In this document: positions 42,401-50,082 of the stretch, one piece after another | How positions within the stretch are numbered: position 1 is the stretch's first letter | How the letters are laid out: each line of letters opens with the position of its first letter | Virus record (IMG/VR): IMGVR_UViG_3300035659_000004 | Location: 1 to 64,000 of that record | From: a virus | Strand: one strand, 5' to 3' | Length of the DNA stretch: 64,000 bases | Notes under the pieces: model-generated | Told to the model about the DNA's origin: nothing | Database searches by the model: none | What the model saw: the letters and a program-made list of their open reading frames with translations, nothing else | Program-made: the position numbers and the translations under genes

Positions 42401-44805
42401 AAGCCGGGATAATTATTGATAGCGTTTTAAAAGCCGCAGGTCATCAGACAGGACGAAGTCATATTCAGTACGGAGATGGGACTGATGTCTGTGTCGTGTA
42501 TTCGCGGCAGTTAGCGGATGATCTACAGCGCTTGGCGCTACACGCGGGGTATTCTGCAAACATCGCAACGCATACAGTGAAACGCCCGCAATATGCGAAA
42601 CGTTATTCGCTGCGGTTCCTCCGAAAACGTAGCAATCCGTTCATCAATAACCCGAGAGGTAACCAACAGAACACGCGAGTTATCGATTCAGATGCTCCAG
42701 TGTTTGGTATTACCATTCCAAATCACACCTTGTACGTGCGTGTGAATGGAAAGCCTGTGTGGTCAGGTAACTCCGGGCGATACGGGAATAAGGGTGTGGT
42801 ATCTGAAATCGTTCCGGATGACCAGATGATTAAAGACGAAGCAGGACGACCTATCGATGTTCTTTTAACGTCAGCAGGTGTTGTCTCGCGCGTGAATCCC
42901 GCACAAATAATTGAGACAGCTGTAGGAAAGGTCGTCGAGAAGACGGGCAAGCCACTCATCGTCGAAAGCTTTTCAGGAAGAGATAATGTGAAGTGGGCGA
43001 AAGACCTTCTTCAGGAGCACGGTCTAAAAGACAAAGAGATGGTTTTTGACCCGCGTTCTGGAAAGAGTATCCCGAACGTGATGGTGGGACGCCAATACAT
43101 CTTCAAGATGTTCAAGTCCACGGACACCAACTACAGCGCACGAGGTGTGGATACCTACGACGCAAATCTTCAGCCTACGAAGGGTGGGTCTGAGAGTGCA
43201 AAGGCCATAGGTAAGATGGAGTTCGACGCGCTTGTCGCACACAACGCCCGGAATGTGTTGCGTGAGTCTTCGGTCCTGAAGAGTCAGAAGAACGATGAGT
43301 ACTGGAGAGCTCTTCAGCTAGGATATCCCACGCCTCCTCCGCGCACGTCTTTCGCTTCGGACAAGTTCTTCAATATGCTGACAGGCGCGGGAGTTCGTGT
43401 TGATCGTAAAGGCTCGAAGATAGGGTTGGCGCCTCTCACAGACGCGGACGTGATGGAGATGTCGGCAGGTGAGATACAGGACGCGAAGCTCGTCAGTGCT
43501 AAGAATTTAATGCCTGAAAAGGGTGGGCTCTTTGATCCTGCAATCACCGGTGGAATGAAAGGAACGAAGTGGTCACATATCAATTTGGCCGAGCCTATTA
43601 TCAATCCTATTTTTAATGACCCAGTTCGGCGGTTGTTAGGGATGACTAACGCGCAGCTCGATAATACCGTGCGCACAAAGGGTATCGGTTACGTTAAATC
43701 CGAGCTCGCGAAGATAGACGTCACGAAACGTGAGAGTGAACTCATGGATATGGCGAATAATAAGAAGGGAAATGTGCTCGATGATGTCACCAAGCAGATA
43801 AAGTATTTGCGGGCATTGAAGGCGCAGAACATATCTCCGGAGAAGGCTTACATCTCGAGCGTTATCCCGGTTCTTCCTCCGATCTTTCGCCCGGTGTTGC
43901 CAGGTAAGGGTGGGCAGGAGCTCATTTACGGCGACATCAATCCGCTGTACCGCGACTTGGTGTACGTGAACAACCAGTTCAAAGAGCTGAAGAAGTCTGG
44001 GAAGCTTCCTGACGAAGAGGCCAAGTTGCGAGGAACTCTCCAATCAGCGGTTGGAGCTGTGTATGGGATGAACGACCCCATCACACAGAAGTCAAAGAGT
44101 AGAAATCACAAGGGATTCCTGACGTATATCGCAGGACAGGGGAGCCCCAAGTACGGGTACGTGCATTCCAAGCTCCTGAAGAAACAGCAGGACTTGGCCG
44201 GCCGCGGAACGATTGTCCCGGATACGACTCTGGGAATGGACGAGGTCGGTCTCCCGGAGAATATGATTTGGACGATGTATAAACCGTTCATGATCACGCG
44301 CCTCGTGGGACAGGGGTATCCAGCGCTGCAGGCGAAGCAGATGGTCGATGATAAGCATCCCGCGGCGCGCGAGGCGATGATGCGCGAGACCCGGGAGCGG
44401 CCGGTCATGATCAACCGTGCGCCGACGCTGCATCGATATGGAATAGTTGGAGCATATGCCATACCCAATGCCGGAAAGACCATAAGAATCAATCCTTTCG
44501 CGGAGGTAGGTACGAACAGCGATTTCGATGGGGATACGATGATGGTCCACGTTCCAGCTGGAGCGAACGCTGTCGAAGATGTGAAGCGCATGACGCTTTC
44601 GAACACGCTTTATACTGACAAGATTCGCGGCGACCTACTCGTGGCGCCTCGGATGGAATCGGTCATGGGGCTCGCGCAAGCTACGGCGGTTACGGGAAGC
44701 GGGAAGGCAAAGGTTTACCAAACCAAAGCCGAAGCGATGGCGGACTACAATTCAGGAAAGATAGACCTGGGAACGAGGGTCACCATCAAGGACCGCAAGC
44801 CGTGA
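39445..44805 (+). CDS. rpoB-rpoC1: RNA polymerase beta / beta' N-terminal fusion, intein-containing
   Basis: A 1786-residue precursor. A TTG at 39421 is possible, but GAGGTC lies 6 bases before the ATG at 39445. The beta part shows HPTQIGAIDPVRTPES, LVDREAPYVQV, YMPYYGANSNDAVVIS, GDKL...SGRYGNKGVVS (broken by an intein), PIDVLLTSAGVVSRVNPAQI and a GKMEFDALVAH C-terminal anchor. Without a break it continues into beta': GGLFDPAITGG, RPVMINRAPTLHRYGIVGA and the catalytic NSDFDGDTM (44515-44535), where the three Asp bind magnesium. It stops shortly after, and the rest of beta' is at 46278. No alpha subunit is recognised. The stop overlaps the next GTG start. Confidence 0.93.
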   Translation: MNLTPILQSPDEKRERIRNKVVEGLTESFPITARNKIIEVTDVSFTPRDYTSNEQKMAILRGDSLFETAKGTVKIKDAKTGKVLDEAKGFTLARVPWFTPRHTLIVGGNEYSIANMVRPKPGVYARKRANGILEASFNTIGTSNFNVTMDPEKGEPELEYESSKIPLYTILRASGMSHETIAKKWGTALANENRKKLEKNLPQHVDRLYKKVVPAYALLPDLTVDAKMAEIVKRYGTAKMDPKVNEKTLGHAYGHVTPDSLLDASAKVLSIFRNPEEVDDRDNLDFKSLRSVEDFFKERIQLDARDIGRRAAIKIENTPEVRKAMAPGAFTPGLVKFITGSQLAAVPTQTNPMELIDAAVRVTALGEGGISSERAIPMEARMIHPTQIGAIDPVRTPESFRAGIDVRAAIGAHHDKDGNIYVPMFDLATGKQKHIRAGEIATSIVAFPQQVLKGKVSALVNGRVAMVPASKVQYQIPHSSAMYGPTSNLIPFIESLQGNRQLMGSKHQTQAISLVDREAPYVQVMAPGGKSFEHLMATIVNPTAPVAGTIEKVDGDYIYIRPHDKTAAVKKDKDSDLVRVSYDTYLPMAAKTYLNHTVTVKAGDEVKKDEILAESNFTKDKTLALGKNLSVAYMPYYGANSNDAVVISSGAAKKLTSERLYKIVLPRDADMVFNSTKHKTYYGHTYGHDYYKGVDEEGVVRPGAKINSGEPVVFGLRKSTLTSDDILLGRLHKSLVRPFRDATQTWDHDHPGEVMDVVKTPKRIAITIKTQEPMQIGDKLCYTEDTEVLTTTGWKYIVDVTTDDICYTLDTQGIIHLYNPTHTNYYSKAGQLFLVRSQHADLSVTLDHSQVIKDGDRNKLVPSRELVNKPFQLVRTGIWTPKSAPESDSWCALVGLYAVKGHLIPATLIQGVMDHSVEIYLRPRMLEEERPWLDLILQDTHLKDKSYIQGDILIIRDRDFYLSCQVLGDVVERRLPTLVFTLAPSQAGIIIDSVLKAAGHQTGRSHIQYGDGTDVCVVYSRQLADDLQRLALHAGYSANIATHTVKRPQYAKRYSLRFLRKRSNPFINNPRGNQQNTRVIDSDAPVFGITIPNHTLYVRVNGKPVWSGNSGRYGNKGVVSEIVPDDQMIKDEAGRPIDVLLTSAGVVSRVNPAQIIETAVGKVVEKTGKPLIVESFSGRDNVKWAKDLLQEHGLKDKEMVFDPRSGKSIPNVMVGRQYIFKMFKSTDTNYSARGVDTYDANLQPTKGGSESAKAIGKMEFDALVAHNARNVLRESSVLKSQKNDEYWRALQLGYPTPPPRTSFASDKFFNMLTGAGVRVDRKGSKIGLAPLTDADVMEMSAGEIQDAKLVSAKNLMPEKGGLFDPAITGGMKGTKWSHINLAEPIINPIFNDPVRRLLGMTNAQLDNTVRTKGIGYVKSELAKIDVTKRESELMDMANNKKGNVLDDVTKQIKYLRALKAQNISPEKAYISSVIPVLPPIFRPVLPGKGGQELIYGDINPLYRDLVYVNNQFKELKKSGKLPDEEAKLRGTLQSAVGAVYGMNDPITQKSKSRNHKGFLTYIAGQGSPKYGYVHSKLLKKQQDLAGRGTIVPDTTLGMDEVGLPENMIWTMYKPFMITRLVGQGYPALQAKQMVDDKHPAAREAMMRETRERPVMINRAPTLHRYGIVGAYAIPNAGKTIRINPFAEVGTNSDFDGDTMMVHVPAGANAVEDVKRMTLSNTLYTDKIRGDLLVAPRMESVMGLAQATAVTGSGKAKVYQTKAEAMADYNSGKIDLGTRVTIKDRKP
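41785..42771 (+). mobile_element. Intein in the beta subunit, with a degenerate LAGLIDADG region
   Basis: 329 residues interrupt GDKL/SGRYGNKG. Cys1 opens block A (CYTEDTEVLTTTGWK). Block B is near SVTLDHSQVI, with the Asp-His in the usual His position. The C-terminal blocks are PVFGITIPNHTLYVRVN and then GKPVWSGN, with terminal Asn and Ser as the +1 extein residue. The penultimate residue is Gly where His is usual, a known variant. An LVGLYAVKG segment at 42121-42147 resembles the first LAGLIDADG motif but has Lys at the acidic position, so the homing endonuclease is probably inactive. Splicing is required to rebuild the polymerase active site. Confidence 0.9.
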
Positions 44806-46274
44806 CAGATTCTCCGACGATCATCTCCGGACCGGACTATACCCTGACTAAACAGGAAGTGGTCGATTACTATAAAGACCCGGGGGTTCGAGAAAAGCTT
44901 CTTCAGCATATCGGGAGCAACCCTGTTCTGACTGTGATGCAGCGCACCCCCGGGGAGCCCATCTATCGACGCTACGACGCGAAGAAGCAGCCTCTTCTTC
45001 TGAATCCCCAGTCGTTAGACGACCTTACGAGGCAACGTACCGTGGAGTTCCACTCTACCCTCGGCGAGGGTACACGGGAAATGTGGGTAGATTTGGACCC
45101 TGGCTCGGCGGTCTCTCCCGGCCGGCTCAAGCAGACGGTGAAGCACGTTGAAGACGTGTTGCGAAAACTCCCTCAGGTCACGAATACGAATATCGTTTTT
45201 TCAGGAGGTCGAGGCTACCACGTGCGCGCCGAGCTCGAGAAGGAGCTCAAGACAGACGCCGCCCGAAAGCTTCTTCAAAAGACGTTGCGCCCGCTGCAGA
45301 CGTCGAGCCCCGACCTTGTGGATGCTCCTCCTGGAGGAACTCAGATTCGCTTGGATACCTCGACGTTCCATGCCAAAGGGTCTGTGCGGGCGCCCTACTC
45401 TTTGAACGCGACGACGGGACTGGTAGCGTTGCCTGTGGCGCGTGAAAAGTTGGACATATTCGAGCCCAAGACTGATGCGTCCATCAAGAGTGTCTTGTCC
45501 CAAAAAGACATCGGGGAGTTTGCTCCAGGGATTCCTCGAGAGCGAACGACTCAGCTCCTGCCGACTGCCAAGGGCAAGGCCTGGACGCTTGCGATACAGA
45601 AGCACGTAGCTGAAAAGGCTGGACCGCATTGGGACTTGCGCCTCGTTGACCCCGAGACAGGACAGGCCCATTCCTGGGCGGTCCCTAAGGCTTCTTTTCC
45701 GGACTCCAAGCCACGCCTTGCTTTGCAGATGCCAACGCATAGCGCGGACTACGCCCTTTCTTTTGGTGCGAAAGGTCCGCAAACTATTCGTGAAGGGTAC
45801 GGTAAGGGCACGGTGGAGATGGCGCATAAGGAGCCTATCCAAGTTTTGGAAATCAATCCAAATAAGGTTGTTTTTCAGCGCGGCTCCGGGGACACTCTGG
45901 CGATGCGTCGAACGAACGAAAACAAGTGGTTGCTCCGAAAGGCAACGAACATGACTGAGAAGAATGCTTTTTACGTTGCTGGATACCGCGCGGCGCTTGC
46001 CAAGCTTGGGGCAGCGGCAGTTAAACCTGTGGGAATGCGTGGAAAAGAGATGTCCTATGGAGAGGGAAACCGTCCCCTGGAAAGTGGAGATTCCCATCTT
46101 CCCGCGGGACAGGTTGCGATGATGTTCCAGCAGTTGCCCCGAGCTCAACGACGAGGTGGCAGTGTATCGTTGGAGAACTCGTCAGCCGTCGGAGATAACC
46201 ATGCGGATTGGGGTCCAGCAATGGACGTCTCGAGTTTTGATGGAGCTTCTCCGTATATGGCAGGACGGAACTGA
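44802..46274 (+). CDS. AEP primase / LigD-type 3'-phosphoesterase fusion
   Basis: A 490-residue protein with a GTG start overlapping the polymerase stop (GTGA). Residues 90-220 show archaeo-eukaryotic primase motifs: WVDLDPGS (Asp97, Asp99), VFSGGRGYH (134-140), and RLDTSTFHAKGSVRAPYSL with Asp185. Residues 260-345 match the LigD phosphoesterase: His268, His276, Asp278 and Arg280 in IQKHVAEKAGPHWDLRL, SWAVPK, and His313 and Tyr317 in THSADYAL, then EGYGKGTVE. These correspond to the six active-site residues described for Pseudomonas LigD PE, which trims 3' ends by removing ribonucleosides and phosphates. No ligase domain follows. The C-terminus has FYVAGYRAALAKLG, shared with nearby head proteins. 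Confidence 0.82.
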   Translation: MTDSPTIISGPDYTLTKQEVVDYYKDPGVREKLLQHIGSNPVLTVMQRTPGEPIYRRYDAKKQPLLLNPQSLDDLTRQRTVEFHSTLGEGTREMWVDLDPGSAVSPGRLKQTVKHVEDVLRKLPQVTNTNIVFSGGRGYHVRAELEKELKTDAARKLLQKTLRPLQTSSPDLVDAPPGGTQIRLDTSTFHAKGSVRAPYSLNATTGLVALPVAREKLDIFEPKTDASIKSVLSQKDIGEFAPGIPRERTTQLLPTAKGKAWTLAIQKHVAEKAGPHWDLRLVDPETGQAHSWAVPKASFPDSKPRLALQMPTHSADYALSFGAKGPQTIREGYGKGTVEMAHKEPIQVLEINPNKVVFQRGSGDTLAMRRTNENKWLLRKATNMTEKNAFYVAGYRAALAKLGAAAVKPVGMRGKEMSYGEGNRPLESGDSHLPAGQVAMMFQQLPRAQRRGGSVSLENSSAVGDNHADWGPAMDVSSFDGASPYMAGRN

Positions 46275-46277
46275 TCC

Positions 46278-48080
46278 ATGGCAGATAGGACTGACACATT
46301 CGGAAGATTGCTTGTAAATGACTTGTTGCCAGACGAGCACAAGGTCACGGGACCTATATCGAAGAAATCTTTTTATAAGATGCTCGATACGATGTCGCGT
46401 GAGACTCCGGATGCGTATGTCCGCATAGTGCCCGAGTTAAAACGTCTCGGAGATTCACTTGCTACGACGGAGGGGCTCTCGGTTGGATTGGACGATATCA
46501 CTCCCAACTATAAAGATAGGAATGAAACACTTGCTCCTTTTATTACGCGTTTCGATGCGGCTAAAACGGATAAGGCCCGGAGTCAAATAGCAGAAGAAGC
46601 GCATGGTAAGATGCAAGATGTGGCGATGCGCCATAAGGGAACGATGACGATGCAGGTACAGAGTGGGGCACGCGGTAACCCTACTCAGTACACCTCGATT
46701 GTGGCATCTCCAACTTCAGCACGAGACGGAAAAGGGAATACGGAACCCTGGCTTATCCGACGGTCCCATAGCGAAGGGCTCTCTTCGGCGGATAACTGGG
46801 TCGCGGGAAATGAAGCCATTCTTAATACTATCAGTACATACACAGCGGTATCTGAGCCGGGTGAATTGGCGAAGATTCTCGTGAGTAACATGAGCGACAT
46901 CATAGTAACAGAGGATGATTGTGGAACTACTAATGGTGTGTTTATGACTGCTTTGTCTCCTTCTGTATTGGACCGTTATCTTGCGAAAGAAGTAGGTGGT
47001 TTTAAACATAACACGCTTATTACGTCACTCAATCAGTCCAAATTAGCAAAGATTTCTTCTACTATTCTCGTCCGATCTCCGATGACGTGTGAGGCAGGGG
47101 ATGGTGTCTGCCAAAAGTGTCAGGGCCTAAATGAAAAGGGAAGCACGCATGATATCGGAACGAATGTTGGTGTACGCGCGGCCCAGGCAATGGCGGAACC
47201 TCTTACGCAATTCGCTCTCGGGGCCAAGCATGGGGCGCGAACAATTAAAGATGATCGTATCAAGGTGAAGGGGGTCCAAGGGTTTCGACAGATCATTGAA
47301 TCCCCCCAGCAGTTTGTAAACAAGGCGACGTTGGCGCAGCTGAATGGAACTGTTGAGCGCATCACTCCGGCTCCACAAGGCGGCCATTACGTCGTGATTG
47401 GTGGACAACAACACTACGTAACTCCTAATCTCGCAGTCACGGTAAAAGTTGGAACAGTCGTTCAGGCTGGAGACGCTGTAAGTCAAGGAATTCCCAAACC
47501 CGACGAAGTCGTACGACTGAAAGGTCTGGGAATAGGGCGTCAATATATTGTTGATACCTTGGCAGGTCTTTACAAGGACCAGGGTCGAGAATTAGATCAG
47601 CGGCATTTCGAGCTGCTCGCTAAGGGAGAGCTCAACTACGTGCGCGTTCTCAAAGACCCAAGCCGTAATTTCGTTCCGGGGGACGTAGTTAGTTACAACG
47701 TCTTGAGGAGGGAACTGAAGAAGGGTACCAAGGTCATGCCCGTCGACGACGCCAACGGGGAGACTTTAGGTAAAGCTTATTTTCACTTTTATACAGGAAC
47801 TCGTGTTACTCCCCAGATTCAGGCCTACCTGAAACAACAGGGAGTAAAGGAAGTCATCATCGCTCCGCGTGCGCCTGAAGTAGAATTCATCATGAAAGCT
47901 GCGACCCGAGCCCCTCTTCTAAACCCCGATTGGATGGCTCGATTGTCGCATCGCAATTTGAAAAATACAATCATGCAAGCCACGCACTTTGGAGAATCTT
48001 CAGACATCCACGGAAGCCACCCTGTTCCTGCGTATATTACGGGAGTAGAATTTGGGCAGGGTACCAAAGGAAAGTACTGA
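46278..48080 (+). CDS. rpoC2: RNA polymerase beta' C-terminal subunit
   Basis: A 600-residue protein that continues beta' where the fusion at 39445 ends. Motifs are DDCGTTNGVF, then ILVRSPMTCEAGDGVCQKC (the beta' zinc site with four Cys in total), then IGTNVGVRAAQAMAEPLTQ and ALGAKHGA, matching the bridge-helix/trigger-loop region in which bacteria have AAQSIGEPGTQ. The C-terminal part includes PVPAYITGVEFGQ. With the upstream gene it gives a complete catalytic core in two polypeptides. It starts 3 bases after the primase-phosphoesterase stop. Confidence 0.9.
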   Translation: MADRTDTFGRLLVNDLLPDEHKVTGPISKKSFYKMLDTMSRETPDAYVRIVPELKRLGDSLATTEGLSVGLDDITPNYKDRNETLAPFITRFDAAKTDKARSQIAEEAHGKMQDVAMRHKGTMTMQVQSGARGNPTQYTSIVASPTSARDGKGNTEPWLIRRSHSEGLSSADNWVAGNEAILNTISTYTAVSEPGELAKILVSNMSDIIVTEDDCGTTNGVFMTALSPSVLDRYLAKEVGGFKHNTLITSLNQSKLAKISSTILVRSPMTCEAGDGVCQKCQGLNEKGSTHDIGTNVGVRAAQAMAEPLTQFALGAKHGARTIKDDRIKVKGVQGFRQIIESPQQFVNKATLAQLNGTVERITPAPQGGHYVVIGGQQHYVTPNLAVTVKVGTVVQAGDAVSQGIPKPDEVVRLKGLGIGRQYIVDTLAGLYKDQGRELDQRHFELLAKGELNYVRVLKDPSRNFVPGDVVSYNVLRRELKKGTKVMPVDDANGETLGKAYFHFYTGTRVTPQIQAYLKQQGVKEVIIAPRAPEVEFIMKAATRAPLLNPDWMARLSHRNLKNTIMQATHFGESSDIHGSHPVPAYITGVEFGQGTKGKY

Positions 48081-48083
48081 AAC

Positions 48084-48572
48084 ATGTTTCAGCAGGGATA
48101 TAGCGAAGCATTAATGCATCTTGGATTTGAAAAAAATGCAGCCGGGTGGTGGGCTGCGAAAGCGGTACCTAAGTTAAAAGAGATAGGACAATCCGCTCTG
48201 ACAAATTTTATAGGACAACCTAAACAGTTTGGGCGCGAATTGCGATCAGGTACCGCTTTCGGGTCAGGCGGTTTGATACGGGAAGGTTTTAAAGCTCCTG
48301 GAATTATTCAAAAAGGTCTTATGTATGGGTTTCCCGCAGTTTCTGCTATACAAACTATTCGAAGCAACGACCCTGATAAGGGGGGTGCATTAGGTGGACT
48401 CATTGGTGGAACACTCGCAAGCTCCGCGGCGTTTGGGCCACTTGGAATGCTCGGAGCGATGCCTGCTGGATATCTAGGAGAGGTAGCAGGTAAGCGTTTA
48501 GTGCATGGAGCAAAAAATATTTTAGGTATTGGGAATCAGACTGCTCCAAGATATACTTCTTTGCAGCAGTAA
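48084..48572 (+). CDS. Gly-rich hydrophobic protein, probable head or membrane-active
   Basis: A 162-residue protein beginning FQQGYSEALMHLGFEKNA, the short motif shared with neighbouring genes. The second half is Gly/Ala-rich and hydrophobic (GGLIGGTLASSAAFGPLGML), compatible with one or two membrane or glycine-zipper helices. AAGGAAAG precedes the ATG. It is encoded directly after the beta' C-terminal gene. It could be an internal head protein ejected with the DNA; no family is recognised. Confidence 0.55.
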   Translation: MFQQGYSEALMHLGFEKNAAGWWAAKAVPKLKEIGQSALTNFIGQPKQFGRELRSGTAFGSGGLIREGFKAPGIIQKGLMYGFPAVSAIQTIRSNDPDKGGALGGLIGGTLASSAAFGPLGMLGAMPAGYLGEVAGKRLVHGAKNILGIGNQTAPRYTSLQQ

Positions 48573-48622
48573 GGAAACAAGCCGCGGCACAATTACCCGG
48601 CTAAGAACGTAAGGAAGGTCAA

Positions 48623-49114
48623 ATGAACGCAGAACTCGTGAAGCAAGCGTATGCCTACGGTGCCGCAGTTGCGCTACAGGAACTTGGTTTCAACCCACAG
48701 CAAGCTCAGAATGGGGGAGTGAAGTTGGCGGAAGCCAAGCTCGCCGAGGGGGAAGAAGAAGGTGGAATGCATCCAGCTTTGGCCGCTCTCCTTGGCGGTG
48801 GCGCGGGTGCTCTCGGCGGTGCGGCTTTGGGTGCTGGCAGTGCGTTCATTCCTGGTTTACGCGGCGGAAGAGGTTTGAATAAACTGTTGGGGCGTCCAAT
48901 GTCCGCGGCACAAGGCGGCGGTATTATGGCTGGAAAGGTCACACCCGACGCTCTGTTCAAAAACAAATTCGTGCGCAAGCATTTGATGAACCAAGGTGAA
49001 GCGGCGGCTGACTTCCTGCCAAAACTGCAGGATGCATATCTTCGTGGAATGGGTGGCGCAGGCGTAGGCGCTCTCGGTGGAGGCCTTGCTGGCGGCCTAA
49101 TGGCGGGTGAGTGA
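48623..49114 (+). CDS. Gly-zipper-rich protein, probable internal virion protein
   Basis: A 163-residue protein starting NAELVKQAYAYGAAVALQEL, the shared N-terminal motif. Two long glycine-zipper-like stretches (ALLGGGAGALGGAALGAG and GGAGVGALGGGLAGGLMAG) suggest membrane insertion or close helix packing. A Lys/Arg patch lies between them. AAGGAAGG precedes the ATG. Similar in style to the product of the gene at 48084 but not clearly homologous outside the motif. Confidence 0.55.
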   Translation: MNAELVKQAYAYGAAVALQELGFNPQQAQNGGVKLAEAKLAEGEEEGGMHPALAALLGGGAGALGGAALGAGSAFIPGLRGGRGLNKLLGRPMSAAQGGGIMAGKVTPDALFKNKFVRKHLMNQGEAAADFLPKLQDAYLRGMGGAGVGALGGGLAGGLMAGE

Positions 49115-49134
49115 TTTAACAAGGAGTAACTAAA

Positions 49135-49998
49135 ATGGGTCTGTTAAAGCAAGCACACGTCCGTGGCATCAACCACGCCCTCATTGCGAATGGTATCTTG
49201 GAATTCCCCAATGCCAAAATCGCTGAAGACGTTGCCGATGAGGTTGCGGACAACTATCCCGAGGAAGAAATCCCCGAAGAGACTCCTGAAGATGGACTCT
49301 CTGAGGAGCAAGCCTCGGACATCATCAACCAGCTCGCCGAAGTCGCCGCGGCTATTACCGAGAAGACCGGTGGAGCTCGTGACCGCGGCGTGAACAAGAT
49401 TGCGGCTGAAGTCTCTCTTCAGGATGCAGCCTTTGCGCATGCCCAGTTCTTGGTGAAGCGAGCCATGGAAGAGGGCACCACCAACCCCGGTGAAGGCGCG
49501 GTCGTTCCCGAGCTCACGGGTGCTGAGGCTCAGGTCGATGCGGTGAACAATCCGTCATCGGCAGTGGTCGTTCCGCAGGGTTCGTCTGCTATCGACACGA
49601 CCCCTGGCATCGTTGGTCACGCTGAGCCCGCAGCTCAGCAGCCCGGCGCGAGCGCATCGCCAGCTCCGGATTCCATGGCCGACGTCAAGGCTGCATCCGA
49701 AATCATCCGCATCTTGAAGAAGCTGTCGGAAGATGGAACACTGCCTTCTGAAGGCGGTCGGATGGACCTGAATACGAATTCCGCGATTTCGACTCCGGTC
49801 GTCGCGCAGGGCACAACCAATGCCCCGACCCCGACGGAGCCCATCCCACAAAAGCCGCATCCCGCAACCGCCGAAGCCGGTCTCAATACGGCTGGTAGCG
49901 CTCCCGCGGATGTCTCCAAGGTGGCGGCGTTTTTGCAGACCCCCGAAGGCGCGGCATTTTACCGCAAATTCCAAACTGCAAACATCCTAAATCGCTAA
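49135..49998 (+). CDS. Acidic, Ala/Pro-rich protein, possible scaffold or internal head protein
   Basis: A 287-residue protein starting GLLKQAHVRGINHALIANGI, again the shared motif. It continues with an acidic stretch (NYPEEEIPEETPEDG) and a long low-complexity Ala/Pro/Thr region. This composition resembles phage scaffold or prohead core proteins, which are often removed by the head protease. AAGGAG precedes the ATG. The assignment as scaffold is inferred from composition and location near protease and capsid genes. Confidence 0.5.
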   Translation: MGLLKQAHVRGINHALIANGILEFPNAKIAEDVADEVADNYPEEEIPEETPEDGLSEEQASDIINQLAEVAAAITEKTGGARDRGVNKIAAEVSLQDAAFAHAQFLVKRAMEEGTTNPGEGAVVPELTGAEAQVDAVNNPSSAVVVPQGSSAIDTTPGIVGHAEPAAQQPGASASPAPDSMADVKAASEIIRILKKLSEDGTLPSEGGRMDLNTNSAISTPVVAQGTTNAPTPTEPIPQKPHPATAEAGLNTAGSAPADVSKVAAFLQTPEGAAFYRKFQTANILNR

Positions 49999-50037
49999 GT
50001 TACCACGGCTTCGCTTTCCTCTGTCCTAATTACGTCG

Positions 50038-50043
50038 TACAAT
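50038..50043 (+). promoter_or_regulatory. Possible -10 element (TACAAT) before the gene at 50083
   Basis: TACAAT lies in the 84-base gap upstream of the gene at 50083. The same hexamer precedes the gene at 60616. No good -35 is seen at the expected spacing, so it may belong to a phage-specific promoter or be chance. Confidence 0.25.
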
Positions 50044-50082
50044 TAAACGTTAACGTCTCGTCGACAAGGGAGTATTGCACCT

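Noticed and set aside
41785-42771. Group I intron in the beta gene
   Set aside because: The inserted segment is open in frame and has intein splicing blocks at both ends, so it is a protein-level insertion.
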